Assembly: GCF_009749395.1 (NCBI RefSeq) | Contig: NZ_WBIR01000005.1 | Location: 62,001-126,000 of the forward strand | Source of the DNA: Agromyces salentinus | GTDB taxonomy: Bacteria; Actinomycetota; Actinomycetes; Actinomycetales; Microbacteriaceae | Direction of reading: 5' to 3' | Length of the DNA: 64,000 nucleotides | Shown here: positions 32,773 to 40,993 of the stretch, piece after piece | How positions within the stretch are numbered: the first letter of the stretch is position 1 | How the letters are laid out: every line of letters begins with the position of its first letter | The notes under the pieces: generated by a model | The model's database searches: none | Seen by the model: the letters and a program-made list of their open reading frames with translations, nothing else | What the model was told of the DNA's origin: nothing | Position numbers and translations under genes: made by a program

Positions 32773-33048
32773 ATGAGCGAGAACCAGCAACCGACTCCCC
32801 CCTCGGACGGCCCGGACGGGTCGACGAACCTCACCGAGGAGCAGAAGCAGTACACCGAGCGACTCGGCGACGGCTCCCCGACCGGCAATGCCACGGAGGA
32901 TCCCCGCCAGGACACCGACACCGCCTCGGGCGGCGATCCGGACGACCAACAGCGAGGCTCCGACGGACCCACCAGGCCGGAGGATGTCGACCTCGAGACG
33001 GGAACGGACCCCGACGGCGCGCCGATCGAGAACCCGTCCGGCGGCTGA
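32773..33048 (+). CDS. Small acidic, disordered hypothetical protein
   Basis: 91 residues, almost without hydrophobic residues and rich in Asp, Glu, Gly, Pro, Thr and Gln (for example EEQKQYTERLGDGSPTG). It is probably unstructured. No signal peptide or membrane span. The leaderless promoter position and the G+C-rich third codon bases support it as a real gene. A 17-bp tandem duplication covers its stop, and a bidirectional terminator follows at 33100-33125. Confidence 0.7.
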   Translation: MSENQQPTPPSDGPDGSTNLTEEQKQYTERLGDGSPTGNATEDPRQDTDTASGGDPDDQQRGSDGPTRPEDVDLETGTDPDGAPIENPSGG

Positions 33049-33068
33049 GTACGTCCGGCGGCTGAGTA
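33035..33068 (+). repeat. 17-bp tandem duplication across a stop codon
   Basis: cgtccggcggctgagta at 33035-33051 is repeated exactly at 33052-33068. The first copy contains the TGA of the 32773 gene. Confidence 0.8.
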
Positions 33069-33099
33069 GGTCGGGCGGCAGGGCATCACCGGGAAACAA

Positions 33100-33125
33100 G
33101 AACGGCCCGCTTCCGCGGGCCGTTC
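33100..33125. terminator. Bidirectional terminator
   Basis: A perfect 11-bp stem (gaacggcccgc/gcgggccgttc) with a 4-base loop. On the minus strand it is followed by TTGTTT, so it ends the tRNA-Arg transcript. On the plus strand it ends the 32773 gene. Confidence 0.75.
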
Positions 33126-33160
33126 TCCTACTGTCTCAACCAGTATGTGTGCTGGACACG

Positions 33161-33233
33161 TGCGCCCGGAGGGATTCGAACCCCCAACCTTCTGATCCGT
33201 AGTCAGATGCTCTATCCGTTGAGCTACGGGCGC
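33161..33233 (-). tRNA. tRNA-Arg (anticodon ACG)
   Basis: 73 bases. The acceptor GCGCCCG pairs with CGGGCGC and the discriminator is A. The anticodon loop CTACGGA gives ACG, and the T-loop is GGTTCGAATCC. CCA is not encoded. A34 is the target of TadA, whose gene is in this window. Confidence 0.96.
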
Positions 33234-33377
33234 ATGCGCTTCGAGAAGCGCAGCCCCCGCACTGTTTCCAGCGCGGGCAACCCCGTTACTCTATCCCACC
33301 GATCGCGCCGGCGCCAATCGAGCAGTCCGGGCGCCATCCACTCACAGCCTCCGCCCAGCCACGCCTCGCGCGAGGTC

Positions 33378-33776
33378 TCAGCCGGTCGCCGACGGCCCGC
33401 GCATCGCGTCGAGCGCGACCAACTGGCGCTTGAGGGCGACCTGCCGATACGAGGTCTCGATGAGCTCGGCCAGCAGCTGCCAGTCGGTGCCCGGCGCGTC
33501 GAGGTCGGTGCCGACCCAGTGGTTGCGGTCGAAGTACGGCACGCCGTAGAAGCGCTCGTCCTGCACGAGGGCCCGGTGCTCCTCGGGATCGGTCTTCACG
33601 ACGACCGAGAACGGCCGCTCCATGTGCGCGCTGACGTACGTGAAGATCGGCTTGCGCGCCCGGAAGGTCGGGCGGCCCCAGGCTTCGACCTCGACCGCCT
33701 CGGGCAGGGCGAGGCAGAGTTCGCGCACGCGCTCGATGAGCGGATGCCGCGGGTCGACGACCTGGGGATGCTCCAC
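33378..33776 (-). CDS. MmcQ/YjbR family DNA-binding-fold protein
   Basis: 132 residues. The family pattern is seen in VRELCLALPEAVEVEAWGRPTFRA, then KPIFTYVSAHMERPFSVVVKTDPEE and VPYFDRNHWVGTDL near the end. CyaY-like fold proteins of this group are small and of unknown function. The GTG at 33776 is 7 bases after TAGGCT, so it is leaderless; upstream codons in frame lack any start signal. Confidence 0.87.
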   Translation of the reverse strand: MEHPQVVDPRHPLIERVRELCLALPEAVEVEAWGRPTFRARKPIFTYVSAHMERPFSVVVKTDPEEHRALVQDERFYGVPYFDRNHWVGTDLDAPGTDWQLLAELIETSYRQVALKRQLVALDAMRGPSATG

Positions 33777-33783
33777 GCCGGGC

Positions 33784-33789
33784 AGCCTA
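33784..33789 (-). promoter_or_regulatory. Leaderless -10 box of the MmcQ/YjbR gene
   Basis: TAGGCT on the minus strand, 7 bases before the GTG at 33776. Confidence 0.5.
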
Positions 33790-33902
33790 CGCGCGCCCTG
33801 CGACATCCGCCCGCGGCATCCGCCTGCCTCAGCCCGCGGCATGCGCGGGCTTCGACCCACGACATCCGCCGACCCGAGCCCGTGGCAGCTGCCGATACCT
33901 CT

Positions 33903-33988
33903 GGCACGAGAACAGGAAGCCGGCGCTCGAACCCGGCGATTTCACCTGCGCCCGGGCACCGCACCGCGATGCCGCCTGTCCTCGTGCC
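33903..33988 (-). other. Structured 86-base element in the intergenic gap
   Basis: Bases 33903-33916 pair with 33975-33988 over 14 positions with one mismatch. An inner stem gccgg/ccggc lies at about 33919-33937. On the minus strand the inner part contains GGGTTCGAGC, like a tRNA T-loop, but the outer stem is too long and no anticodon arm fits. It could be the 3' end of the sugar operon message, a tRNA-like remnant or an element end. Confidence 0.4.
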
Positions 33989-34034
33989 GTGCGGAGGCCG
34001 ACTCGCCCGCCCCGCCCGCGGCATCCGCCGGCCC

Positions 34035-35024
34035 TCAGCCCTTGACCGCGCCGCCGAGTCCGGCCGAACGCAGGAAGACGCCCTGGAAGACGAGGAACAG
34101 CGCCACGGGGATGAGCGTCGAGATCGCGAGCGCTGCCAGGAACACGTCGAGTTCGATCGACTGCTGCACCGCGGGCAGGCGCACCGAGAGCGGCTGCACC
34201 GCCGGGTCAGGCAGCACGAGCATCGGCCAGAGGAAGTCCTTCCACGCGGCGATGATCGCGAACACCGAGACGACGCCGAGGATGGGCTTGGACATCGGCA
34301 GCACGATCGACCAGAACAGGCGGAAGGGCCCGGCCCCGTCCGTCCGCGCGGCCTCGAACACCTCGCGCGGCAGCGCGTCGAAGAACCGCTTCACGAGCAG
34401 GATGTTGAACGCGTTCGCCGCGGCGGGCAGCCACACGGCGAGGTAGTTGTTCAGGAGCGACACGTCGCCAGGAAGCGGCGGGTTCACGATCGTCAGGTAC
34501 AGCGGCACGAGCAGCACGACCGCCGGGATGAACAGGGTCGCGAGCACGGCGCCGTTGAGGATCGGCGCGTACCTCGGCCGCAGCACCGAGAGCGCGTAGC
34601 CGGCCGTCGTGGCCACGACGAGCTGGAACGCCCACGAGCCGGCCGCGATCACGATGGTGTTCCAGAAGAACTGGTCGATGTGCACGTCGTTCCACGCCTG
34701 CGGGAGGTTCGCCCAGTCGATGCCGTTGGGCCAGAGGGCGAGCGGCTGGCGGAGCGTGTCCTGCGTCGGCGTCACGGCCGACTTCGCGAGCCACAGGAGC
34801 GGACCGAGCCCAGCGACGACGAGGCCGACGAACAGCACCCCGTGCACGCCGCCGAGGCCCGCTCTGACTCCCCGCTTCTTGCGGTCGTGGCCCGAGACGA
34901 TGCCACGGTCGCCCTGCGCGTCGGTGCGCCGGTCCGCACGGCGGCGGCCGATGACCCCTCGGATGCCCTCGGCCGCGTGCGGGGCGTCGACGCCTTCGAA
35001 GACCGGGGGCGGGGTCGTCGTCAT
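34035..35024 (-). CDS. Carbohydrate ABC transporter permease (MalG type)
   Basis: 329 residues. Six spans in the C-terminal 270 residues and the EAA loop EAARTDGAGPFRLFWSIVLPMSKP that contacts the ATPase. The first 55 residues are a charged cytoplasmic extension. Its ATG overlaps the stop of the partner permease (ATGA). It is the last gene of the sugar operon. No ATPase gene is present; these systems often share an MsiK-type ATPase encoded elsewhere. Confidence 0.92.
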   Translation of the reverse strand: MTTTPPPVFEGVDAPHAAEGIRGVIGRRRADRRTDAQGDRGIVSGHDRKKRGVRAGLGGVHGVLFVGLVVAGLGPLLWLAKSAVTPTQDTLRQPLALWPNGIDWANLPQAWNDVHIDQFFWNTIVIAAGSWAFQLVVATTAGYALSVLRPRYAPILNGAVLATLFIPAVVLLVPLYLTIVNPPLPGDVSLLNNYLAVWLPAAANAFNILLVKRFFDALPREVFEAARTDGAGPFRLFWSIVLPMSKPILGVVSVFAIIAAWKDFLWPMLVLPDPAVQPLSVRLPAVQQSIELDVFLAALAISTLIPVALFLVFQGVFLRSAGLGGAVKG

Positions 35025-36031
35025 GAGGTGCTCCAACGTTCGGTGAGCTTGAAGTACAGCCAGCTGAGCAGGGCGAGCACGATCGCGAGCATCACGCTCA
35101 GCGCTGTCGCCTCGCCGTAGTCGCCGCCGAGGCTGTTCTGGAACGCCTTGCGGTAGATGAGCAGCAGGATCGTGACGGTCGCGTTGTTCGGCCCGCCGCT
35201 CGTGAAGAGGAAGGGCTCCAGGAAGACCTGCGCCGTCCCGATGACCTGCAGGATCAGCATGATGAAGAGGATGCCGCGGAGCTGCGGCAGCGTGACATGC
35301 CAGATCTTGCGCCAGATCGACGCGCCGTCGACCTCGGCCGCGTCGTAGAGCTCGGGCGGAACGCTGAGCAGCGCCGCGAGGTAGATGATGATCGACCCGC
35401 CGGCCGCGGCCCACGTGGCCTCGAGCACGAGCGACGGCATGGCGGTCGCCGGCGACTGCAGCCAGGGCTGCGCGGGGATGCCGACCCAGCCGAGGATCGT
35501 GTTGAACAGCCCGGTCGGGCTCGCATCGAAGAAGACCTTCCAGAGCAGCACCGCCACGACCGGCGGCACGACGACCGGGAGGTAGGCGAGCGCGCTGTAG
35601 AACCCCTTGCCCCGCCGCACCTCGCTCATCAGCACGGCCATGATGATCGGCAGCGGGAAGCCGAAGACGAGCGCCAGTGCGGCGAAGTACAGCGTGTTGA
35701 GCACCGCGGTGCCGAGCAGAGGGTCGGCGAGCACGTTCGCGAAGTTGTCGAGGCCGACCCAGGTCGGGGCGTCGAGCAGGTTCGTCTTCTGGAGGCTCAT
35801 GATCACCGACTGCACGATGGGCGACCAGCTGAAGAAGCCGAAGACGAAGAGCATCGGCGCGAGGAAGACGAGCGTCGACAGTCCCCCGCCGCGCACCCAG
35901 GTGCGGGGGCTGCGGGTGCGGGTCCGCGTGCGGACCATCGGGCTCGGTGGGCTGTCGGGGGGCGGCGCGGCGGTCGCGGCGGGCTCGGCCGCGGCATCCG
36001 ATGCTCTGGTCATCGTCATCGTCTGATCCAT
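35021..36031 (-). CDS. Carbohydrate ABC transporter permease (MalF type)
   Basis: 336 residues with six spans and the EAA loop DAAEVDGASIWRKIWHVTLPQLR. The N-terminus has an Ala/Pro-rich stretch and a run of Arg/Thr (MVRTRTRTRSPRTW) before the first span. It forms the channel with the MalG-type permease. No clear ribosome site precedes the ATG at 36031; internal methionines at codons 5 and 7 are alternatives. It follows the binding-protein gene by 74 bp. Confidence 0.9.
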   Translation of the reverse strand: MDQTMTMTRASDAAAEPAATAAPPPDSPPSPMVRTRTRTRSPRTWVRGGGLSTLVFLAPMLFVFGFFSWSPIVQSVIMSLQKTNLLDAPTWVGLDNFANVLADPLLGTAVLNTLYFAALALVFGFPLPIIMAVLMSEVRRGKGFYSALAYLPVVVPPVVAVLLWKVFFDASPTGLFNTILGWVGIPAQPWLQSPATAMPSLVLEATWAAAGGSIIIYLAALLSVPPELYDAAEVDGASIWRKIWHVTLPQLRGILFIMLILQVIGTAQVFLEPFLFTSGGPNNATVTILLLIYRKAFQNSLGGDYGEATALSVMLAIVLALLSWLYFKLTERWSTS

Positions 36032-36105
36032 CGTCGGGGGGCGAGCGGGCGGGAGCGGATGCCGCGGCGGGCCGTGGGGGCGACCCGCCGCGGCATCCGG
36101 TGCGG

Positions 36106-37467
36106 CTACTGGTCGAGCAGCGCCTGCGCGTCGACGTCGGCCTTCTCGAGGAGGGCGTCGATGTCGGCGTTCCGGTCGGTGAGCACGGCCTGCACGACGG
36201 TGTCGAGCAGCGCGTAGATCTCCTGCGTCTTGCCCTTCGGCTCTCCCATGGGCGTCTGGTCCCAGACGCCCTCGATGAACGGCGTCATCTGGTCGCGCGG
36301 CACGTTGATGTACGGCTCGATCCAGGTGAGCGACTCCTCGTAGGTCTCGCGGTCGAGCACCGGCAGCACGGGGGTCCCGACGGCCTGGTCGCTCTCGGCG
36401 AGGGTCTTCGCGTCGAGGACGGCGGCGTCCTCGTCGAGGAGCTTCTGCATGTAGTACCAGTCGATCCAGGTGACCGCGGCCGCCTTCGTCTCCTCGTCGA
36501 CCGTGGGGCTCACGACCGCGATGTCGCCGCCGCCGAGCGTGCCTCCGCCGTCCTCGACGGGCACGACGGTGAGGCCGTAGTCGTCGGGGTTCAGCGAGAA
36601 GTCGCGCACGAGCGCCGTGTAGACGTCGGAGCCCGAGGAGTACATGCCGATGTTGCCGGCCGCGAACTCCTGGTTGATCGTGCCCCAGTCGAGCAGCATG
36701 TTCGACCCGAGCGAGTCGTCCTCCCAGCGCAGGGCCTGGAGGAACTCGAGGGCGGCCTTCGTGCCGTCGTTCGCGATCGTCGACGTGTACGTGCCGTCGC
36801 CGTTGTCCTCCTGGATGCTGCCGCCGCGGGCGACGGTCGCCGCGGCGAGCTGCCAGCCGCCCGTGTTGTTCTGCGTCATCTCCATGAATCCGGCCTTGCC
36901 GGTCTTCTCGGAGATGGTCTTGGCGGCCTCGCGGATCTCGTCCCACGTGGTGGGCGGGTTGTCGGGGTCGAGCCCGGCCTCCTCGAACAGCGTGCGGTTG
37001 TAGTGCAGGCCCATCGCGTACGCCTGTCGCGGGAACCCGAACATGCGGCCTTCGGAGTCCGTGACCTCCTCGAGCAGGATCGGATTGAACGAGTCCGTGT
37101 ACCCGAGTTCGTCGATCTCGTCGGTCACGTCCATGAGCTGGCCGTTCTCGAGCAGGGTCTTCGAGTCGGTGAAGGGGACCGTGAACACGTCGGGCAGGCT
37201 GCCGCCCGCCAGCTGCACGGCGAAGGTGGGCCCCTCCCACTCGTACTCGACCCCGATGATGTCGATGTCGGGGTTCTCCTTCTCGAACTGCTTCTCCTGC
37301 TCGGCGAAGGCCGTGTAGGCGGCCTCGTCGGCGCCCGGCGGGAACGTCGCGACGCGCAGCTCGGTCTTGCCGCTGTCGTCGCCACCTCCCGCAGTGCAGG
37401 CGGCGAGGGCGCCCACCATCGCGACGGCGGCGAGGCCTGCGATCGCGACTGTTCTCGGTGACTTCAT
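36106..37467 (-). CDS. Sugar ABC transporter substrate-binding lipoprotein
   Basis: 453 residues. Signal peptide with lipobox LAAC, cleaved before C24, so the mature protein is lipid-anchored outside the cell. The fold is a group 1 extracellular solute-binding protein (NPPTTWDEIREAAKTI, GGWQLAAATVARGG). Its gene lies between the GH13 glucosidase gene and two permease genes, so a di- or oligosaccharide of glucose is the likely ligand. An aaagga site precedes the ATG. Confidence 0.93.
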   Translation of the reverse strand: MKSPRTVAIAGLAAVAMVGALAACTAGGGDDSGKTELRVATFPPGADEAAYTAFAEQEKQFEKENPDIDIIGVEYEWEGPTFAVQLAGGSLPDVFTVPFTDSKTLLENGQLMDVTDEIDELGYTDSFNPILLEEVTDSEGRMFGFPRQAYAMGLHYNRTLFEEAGLDPDNPPTTWDEIREAAKTISEKTGKAGFMEMTQNNTGGWQLAAATVARGGSIQEDNGDGTYTSTIANDGTKAALEFLQALRWEDDSLGSNMLLDWGTINQEFAAGNIGMYSSGSDVYTALVRDFSLNPDDYGLTVVPVEDGGGTLGGGDIAVVSPTVDEETKAAAVTWIDWYYMQKLLDEDAAVLDAKTLAESDQAVGTPVLPVLDRETYEESLTWIEPYINVPRDQMTPFIEGVWDQTPMGEPKGKTQEIYALLDTVVQAVLTDRNADIDALLEKADVDAQALLDQ

Positions 37468-37545
37468 TGTCCAGTCCTTTCGGTGCTGTGTGGTGCGGTG
37501 TGGTGAGGGATGCCGCGGGGTTGGTGCAAGGCGCGGCCTCGACGG

Positions 37546-39237
37546 TCAGGCGGCTCGGTGGAGCCAGGCCGTGGAGTCTGGGGGCAGCAGCCCGCCGACG
37601 AGCGGCGCGCTGCTGAGGAGGATGCGGTCGTGCTCCGGGAGCGCGACGGGCGCGGCGGAGAGGTTCGTCACGTTCACGACGTCGTCGCCTCGGCTGAACG
37701 CGAGCACGCCGGGCTCGCTCGGCAGCCAGGCCATCGCGCCATCGCCGAGCGAATGCTCCCGCTTGCGGATGCGGAGCGCCAGGCGGTACAGCCACAGCAT
37801 CGAGCCCGGGTCGGCCTCCTGCGCCTGCACGGTGAGCGCCGACCAGTCCGCGGGCTGCGGCAGCCACGGGGACACGGATGCCTCGCCGGCGCCCGCTGGC
37901 GGGCTGAAGCCGAACGGCGCCGCGGTGCCGCGCCAGGGCAGCGGCACGCGGCATCCGTCGCGACCGGGGTCGACTCCGCCCGAGCGGAAGTGCATGGGGT
38001 CCTCGAGCACCTCGCGCGGGAGCTCGACCTCCGGCAGGCCGAGCTCGTCGCCCTGGTACAGGTAGAGGGAGCCGGGGAGCGCGGCGGTGAGCAGGGCGGC
38101 GGCTCGCGCCCGGCGACGGCCCAGCTCCAGGTCGGAGGGGGTGTCGAACCGCTTCTTCGCGAAGGCGAAGCTCGAGTCCTCCCGGCCGTACCGCGTGACC
38201 GGGCGGGTCACGTCGTGGTTGGAGAGCACCCAGGTGCTCGGGGCGCCCACGGGCGCGTGCGCCGCGAGCATGAGGTCGATCGAGGCGCGGAGCTCCTCGG
38301 CCCGCCACGGCCTCGACATGAAGTCGAAGTTGAAGGCGGTGTGCATCTCGTCGGGGCGCAGGTACGCGGCGAAGCGGGCGGCATCCGGGACCCAGACCTC
38401 GCCGACGAGCACCCGGGTGCCCTCGTAGGAGTCGGCGATGCGGCGCCAGGCGCGGTAGACGTCGTGCACCTCGTCGCGGTCCTCGGTCGGGTGCTGCCCG
38501 GGCGCGACCTGCTCGGGCACCTCCGACAGCTCGGGGTCCTTGATGAGCAGTCCGGCCGAGTCGATGCGGACGCCGGCGACGCCGCGATCGAACCAGAACC
38601 TGAGGACGTCCTCGTGCTCGGCGCGCACGTCGGGGTGGTTCCAGTTGAGGTCCGGCTGCTCGGGGGTGAAGAGGTGCAGGTACCACTCCCCCGGCGTGCC
38701 GTCCGGGTTCGTCGTCCGCGTCCACGTGTCGCCCTGGAAGTTCGAGACCCAGTTCGTGGGCATCTCGTCGCCGTGCTCGCCCTTGCCCGGGTGGAACCAG
38801 AACCGTTCGCGCTCGGGCGATCCCGGGCCTGCCTCGAGCGCCGCCTGGAACCACGGATGCGCGCTCGAGATGTGGTTCGGGACGATGTCGATGATCGTGC
38901 GGATGCCGAGGGCGAGGGCTTCGGCGATGAGCGCCTCGGCGTCCGCGAGAGTGCCGAAGGCCGGGTGGATGTCGCGGTAGTCGGAGACGTCGTAGCCGCC
39001 GTCGGCGAGCGGGGACGGGTACCAGGGGTTGAACCAGAGCGCGTCGACCCCGAGTTCCTTGAGGTACCCGAGTCGGCTGCGCACGCCCCTGAGGTCGCCC
39101 GTGCCGTCGCCGTCGGAATCGGCGAAGCTGCGCACGTAGACCTGGTAGATCACGGCGCTGCGCCACCACAGCGCGTCGTCCTCGGGCTGCGCTGGCGCTG
39201 CCGCCGCCGTGCCGTACTCGGTGAGTGGCGTGGTCAC
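37546..39237 (-). CDS. GH13 alpha-glucosidase (oligo-1,6-glucosidase-like)
   Basis: 563 residues. The barrel begins WWRSAVIYQVYVRSFADSDG. Catalytic residues are D226 (GVRIDSA), E280 (LVGEVW) and D342 (LSNHD). The calcium/region I motif is DIVPNH. No signal peptide, so it hydrolyses imported oligosaccharides in the cytoplasm. The ATG at 39237 is 92 bases after a good promoter (TTGCAT-N17-TACGTT). It is the first gene of the sugar operon, directly after lacI. Confidence 0.93.
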   Translation of the reverse strand: MTTPLTEYGTAAAAPAQPEDDALWWRSAVIYQVYVRSFADSDGDGTGDLRGVRSRLGYLKELGVDALWFNPWYPSPLADGGYDVSDYRDIHPAFGTLADAEALIAEALALGIRTIIDIVPNHISSAHPWFQAALEAGPGSPERERFWFHPGKGEHGDEMPTNWVSNFQGDTWTRTTNPDGTPGEWYLHLFTPEQPDLNWNHPDVRAEHEDVLRFWFDRGVAGVRIDSAGLLIKDPELSEVPEQVAPGQHPTEDRDEVHDVYRAWRRIADSYEGTRVLVGEVWVPDAARFAAYLRPDEMHTAFNFDFMSRPWRAEELRASIDLMLAAHAPVGAPSTWVLSNHDVTRPVTRYGREDSSFAFAKKRFDTPSDLELGRRRARAAALLTAALPGSLYLYQGDELGLPEVELPREVLEDPMHFRSGGVDPGRDGCRVPLPWRGTAAPFGFSPPAGAGEASVSPWLPQPADWSALTVQAQEADPGSMLWLYRLALRIRKREHSLGDGAMAWLPSEPGVLAFSRGDDVVNVTNLSAAPVALPEHDRILLSSAPLVGGLLPPDSTAWLHRAA

Positions 39238-39323
39238 GCTCGTGGTCTCCTCTGCGAACCGGCGCCGGGCCTTCGGGCCGCGGCGAGCGCCGTGTCGGGG
39301 AGACGACGGCGTCCTTGTCCGTC

Positions 39324-39427
39324 AACGTATTGAGAGCAACAGAATGATGCAACTATTCAACAATCCAGCAGAATATTGCGACAGCTTGCGCTCAATTGCG
39401 ACACGGGCTTGCGATTTCCGCGCAAGC
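39324..39427 (-). promoter_or_regulatory. Promoter and operator region of the sugar operon
   Basis: On the minus strand TTGCAT (39347-39352), a 17-base gap and TACGTT (39324-39329) form the best sigma-A type promoter in the window. Upstream lies a 7-7-7 inverted repeat gcttgcg-N7-cgcaagc (39407-39427) and repeated ttgcg words. This is the likely target of the LacI protein. The stretch is much more A+T-rich than its surroundings. Confidence 0.65.
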
Positions 39428-39491
39428 GGCGGCAGTGGCGTCGGGGCGCCCGATCAGCTCCCCGCGTGCCGGGGATCCCGAGGAACTACAG

Positions 39492-40514
39492 CTAGGCGGC
39501 GGGGAGCGCCCGCGGCGCAGGGGCGGTCGAGCCGCGCACGACGAGCTCGGGAGCGAAGAACACCTCGTCGCCGAGGCTCCGCTCGCTCGACATCTGCCGC
39601 ATGAGCAGCTCGATGATCATCTTGCCCATGGCCTCGATCGGCTGGCGCACGGTCGTGAGCGGCGGCTCGGTGCAGTTCATCAGTGCCGAGTCGTCGTAGC
39701 CGATCACCGAGACGTCCTCGGGCACGCGCAGGCCCGCCCGCCGCACGGCGCGCACGGCGCCGAGGGCCATCGGATCGCTCGCGCACACGATGCCGGTGAC
39801 CCCGGCCGCGAGCAGCTTGGTCGCCGCGGTCTGCCCCGACTCGAGCGAGTACAGGGAGTGCACGATGCGATCCTCGCCGAGCTCGACGCCGTGGCGCTCG
39901 GCCATGCGCAGCGCCGCGGCGTGCTTGCGCTGCGACGGGACGTGGTCACGGGGACCCAGCAGGATGCCGATGCGCTCGTGGCCGAGCTGCAGCAGGTGCC
40001 CGAACGCCTGCTCCATCGAGGTCGCATCGTCGCACGACACCGTCGCGAAGCCGAGGTCGTCGATCGGCGCGTTCACGAGCACCGTGGGCAGGTTCAGCTC
40101 GCGCAGGCGCTCGTAGTGGTCGTGGTTGACGTCGGCCTGCGCGTACGCGCCCCCCGCGAAGATGACGCCGGACACCTGCTGGTGCAGGAGCAGCTCGACG
40201 TAGTCCGCCTCGGAGATGCCGCCGGCCGTCTGGATGCAGAGCACCGGCGTGTACCCGTTCTGCGCGAGCCCGCCGCCGATCGACTCGGCGAGCGCCGGGA
40301 AGATCGGGTTCTGCAGCTCGGGCATGACGAGGCCGACGAGCCTGGCGCGCTCGCCCCGGAGCTTGGTCGGGCGCTCGTAGCCCAGCACGTCCAGCGCCGT
40401 GAGCACGGCGTCGCGGGTCGACGCGGAGACGCCCGGCTTGCCGTTCAGCACCCGGCTGACGGTGGCTTCGCTGACTCCGACCTTGCGCGCGACATCCGCG
40501 AGTCTCCTCGACAT
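39492..40514 (-). CDS. LacI-family transcriptional regulator of the sugar operon
   Basis: 340 residues. N-terminal HTH: RLADVARKVGVSEATVSRVLNGKPGVSA. The periplasmic-binding-like effector domain follows from about 62 (LVGLVMPELQNPIFPALAESI). The dimer should bind operators near 39324-39427 and release on binding sugar. The ATG is 6 bases after TAGCAT (leaderless). A 254-base gap with promoter and operator separates it from the GH13 gene. Confidence 0.95.
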   Translation of the reverse strand: MSRRLADVARKVGVSEATVSRVLNGKPGVSASTRDAVLTALDVLGYERPTKLRGERARLVGLVMPELQNPIFPALAESIGGGLAQNGYTPVLCIQTAGGISEADYVELLLHQQVSGVIFAGGAYAQADVNHDHYERLRELNLPTVLVNAPIDDLGFATVSCDDATSMEQAFGHLLQLGHERIGILLGPRDHVPSQRKHAAALRMAERHGVELGEDRIVHSLYSLESGQTAATKLLAAGVTGIVCASDPMALGAVRAVRRAGLRVPEDVSVIGYDDSALMNCTEPPLTTVRQPIEAMGKMIIELLMRQMSSERSLGDEVFFAPELVVRGSTAPAPRALPAA

Positions 40515-40520
40515 GGCGCC

Positions 40521-40526
40521 ATGCTA
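40521..40526 (-). promoter_or_regulatory. Leaderless -10 box of the LacI-family gene
   Basis: TAGCAT on the minus strand, 6 bases before the ATG at 40514. Confidence 0.55.
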
Positions 40527-40575
40527 GCGGCACGACGCAAGAACTCGACGACGGGAAGATGCCAGTCGGGCCGGT

Positions 40576-40581
40576 TAGAGT
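40576..40581 (+). promoter_or_regulatory. Leaderless -10 box of the 40588 gene
   Basis: TAGAGT, 6 bases before the ATG at 40588. Confidence 0.55.
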
Positions 40582-40587
40582 CTCCGC

Positions 40588-40911
40588 ATGGGCAAGCTCA
40601 TCTACAACTCGTCCCCCCGCGAGATCGACATCGACGACCGTGTCCTCGCGCACCTCCGCGTCGCGATCCTGAACAAGCTCCGCCGCAGCGAGAGCTTCGC
40701 GATGACCTGGGAGCACGGGCTCGTCAACGGCAGCGGCCGCACCACCTTCTGGATCAACGAATCGATCCCGCTGCAGTTCGTGTTCAGCGGCAATCGCTCG
40801 CCGAAGCTCAATCGGCTCTGGATCGAGCAGCTGCTGCTCACCGCGAACAGCACCTCCGGCCTGCAGTACGTGCCGGAGCCGGAGGAGAACGACCCCATCG
40901 ACGCCGACTGA
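40588..40911 (+). CDS. DUF7882-like small protein, paralog 1
   Basis: 107 residues. It shares with the convergent gene at 40994-41443 the plan MGxLxYxxSxxxIxIxDRxLAHxxVAIxxKLRRxESF, WxHxxxxGRxTxWxxxSIPxxFVF and the ending WIEQLLLTANSTSGLQYVPEP. This is a beta-rich family found as short proteins in Microbacteriaceae and their relatives; function unknown. No membrane span or signal peptide. The start is leaderless. See the finding on the convergent pair. Confidence 0.75.
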   Translation: MGKLIYNSSPREIDIDDRVLAHLRVAILNKLRRSESFAMTWEHGLVNGSGRTTFWINESIPLQFVFSGNRSPKLNRLWIEQLLLTANSTSGLQYVPEPEENDPIDAD

Positions 40912-40922
40912 GCCGAACGGCC

Positions 40923-40990
40923 CGGTCGGCTGTGGCGGCTGCGGCGGCTGCGGCTGCGGCGGCTGCAGCTGCGGCGGCTGCGCGTTCGGC
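40923..40990 (+). repeat. Low-complexity ggctgc repeats between the paralogs
   Basis: Irregular repeats of ggctgc/ggcggctgc fill the 82-base gap between the convergent DUF7882-like genes. They could arise by slippage. Confidence 0.6.
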
Positions 40991-40993
40991 GGC

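Noticed and set aside
33903..33988. A further tRNA or tRNA-Sec gene
   Set aside because: Only a T-loop-like word is present; the stem is too long and there is no anticodon arm.
35021..39352. One giant 1,443-codon gene on the minus strand
   Set aside because: Only the last 336 codons encode a protein (the permease). The rest is an open frame antisense or frame-shifted to the binding protein and GH13 genes, as expected at 70% G+C.
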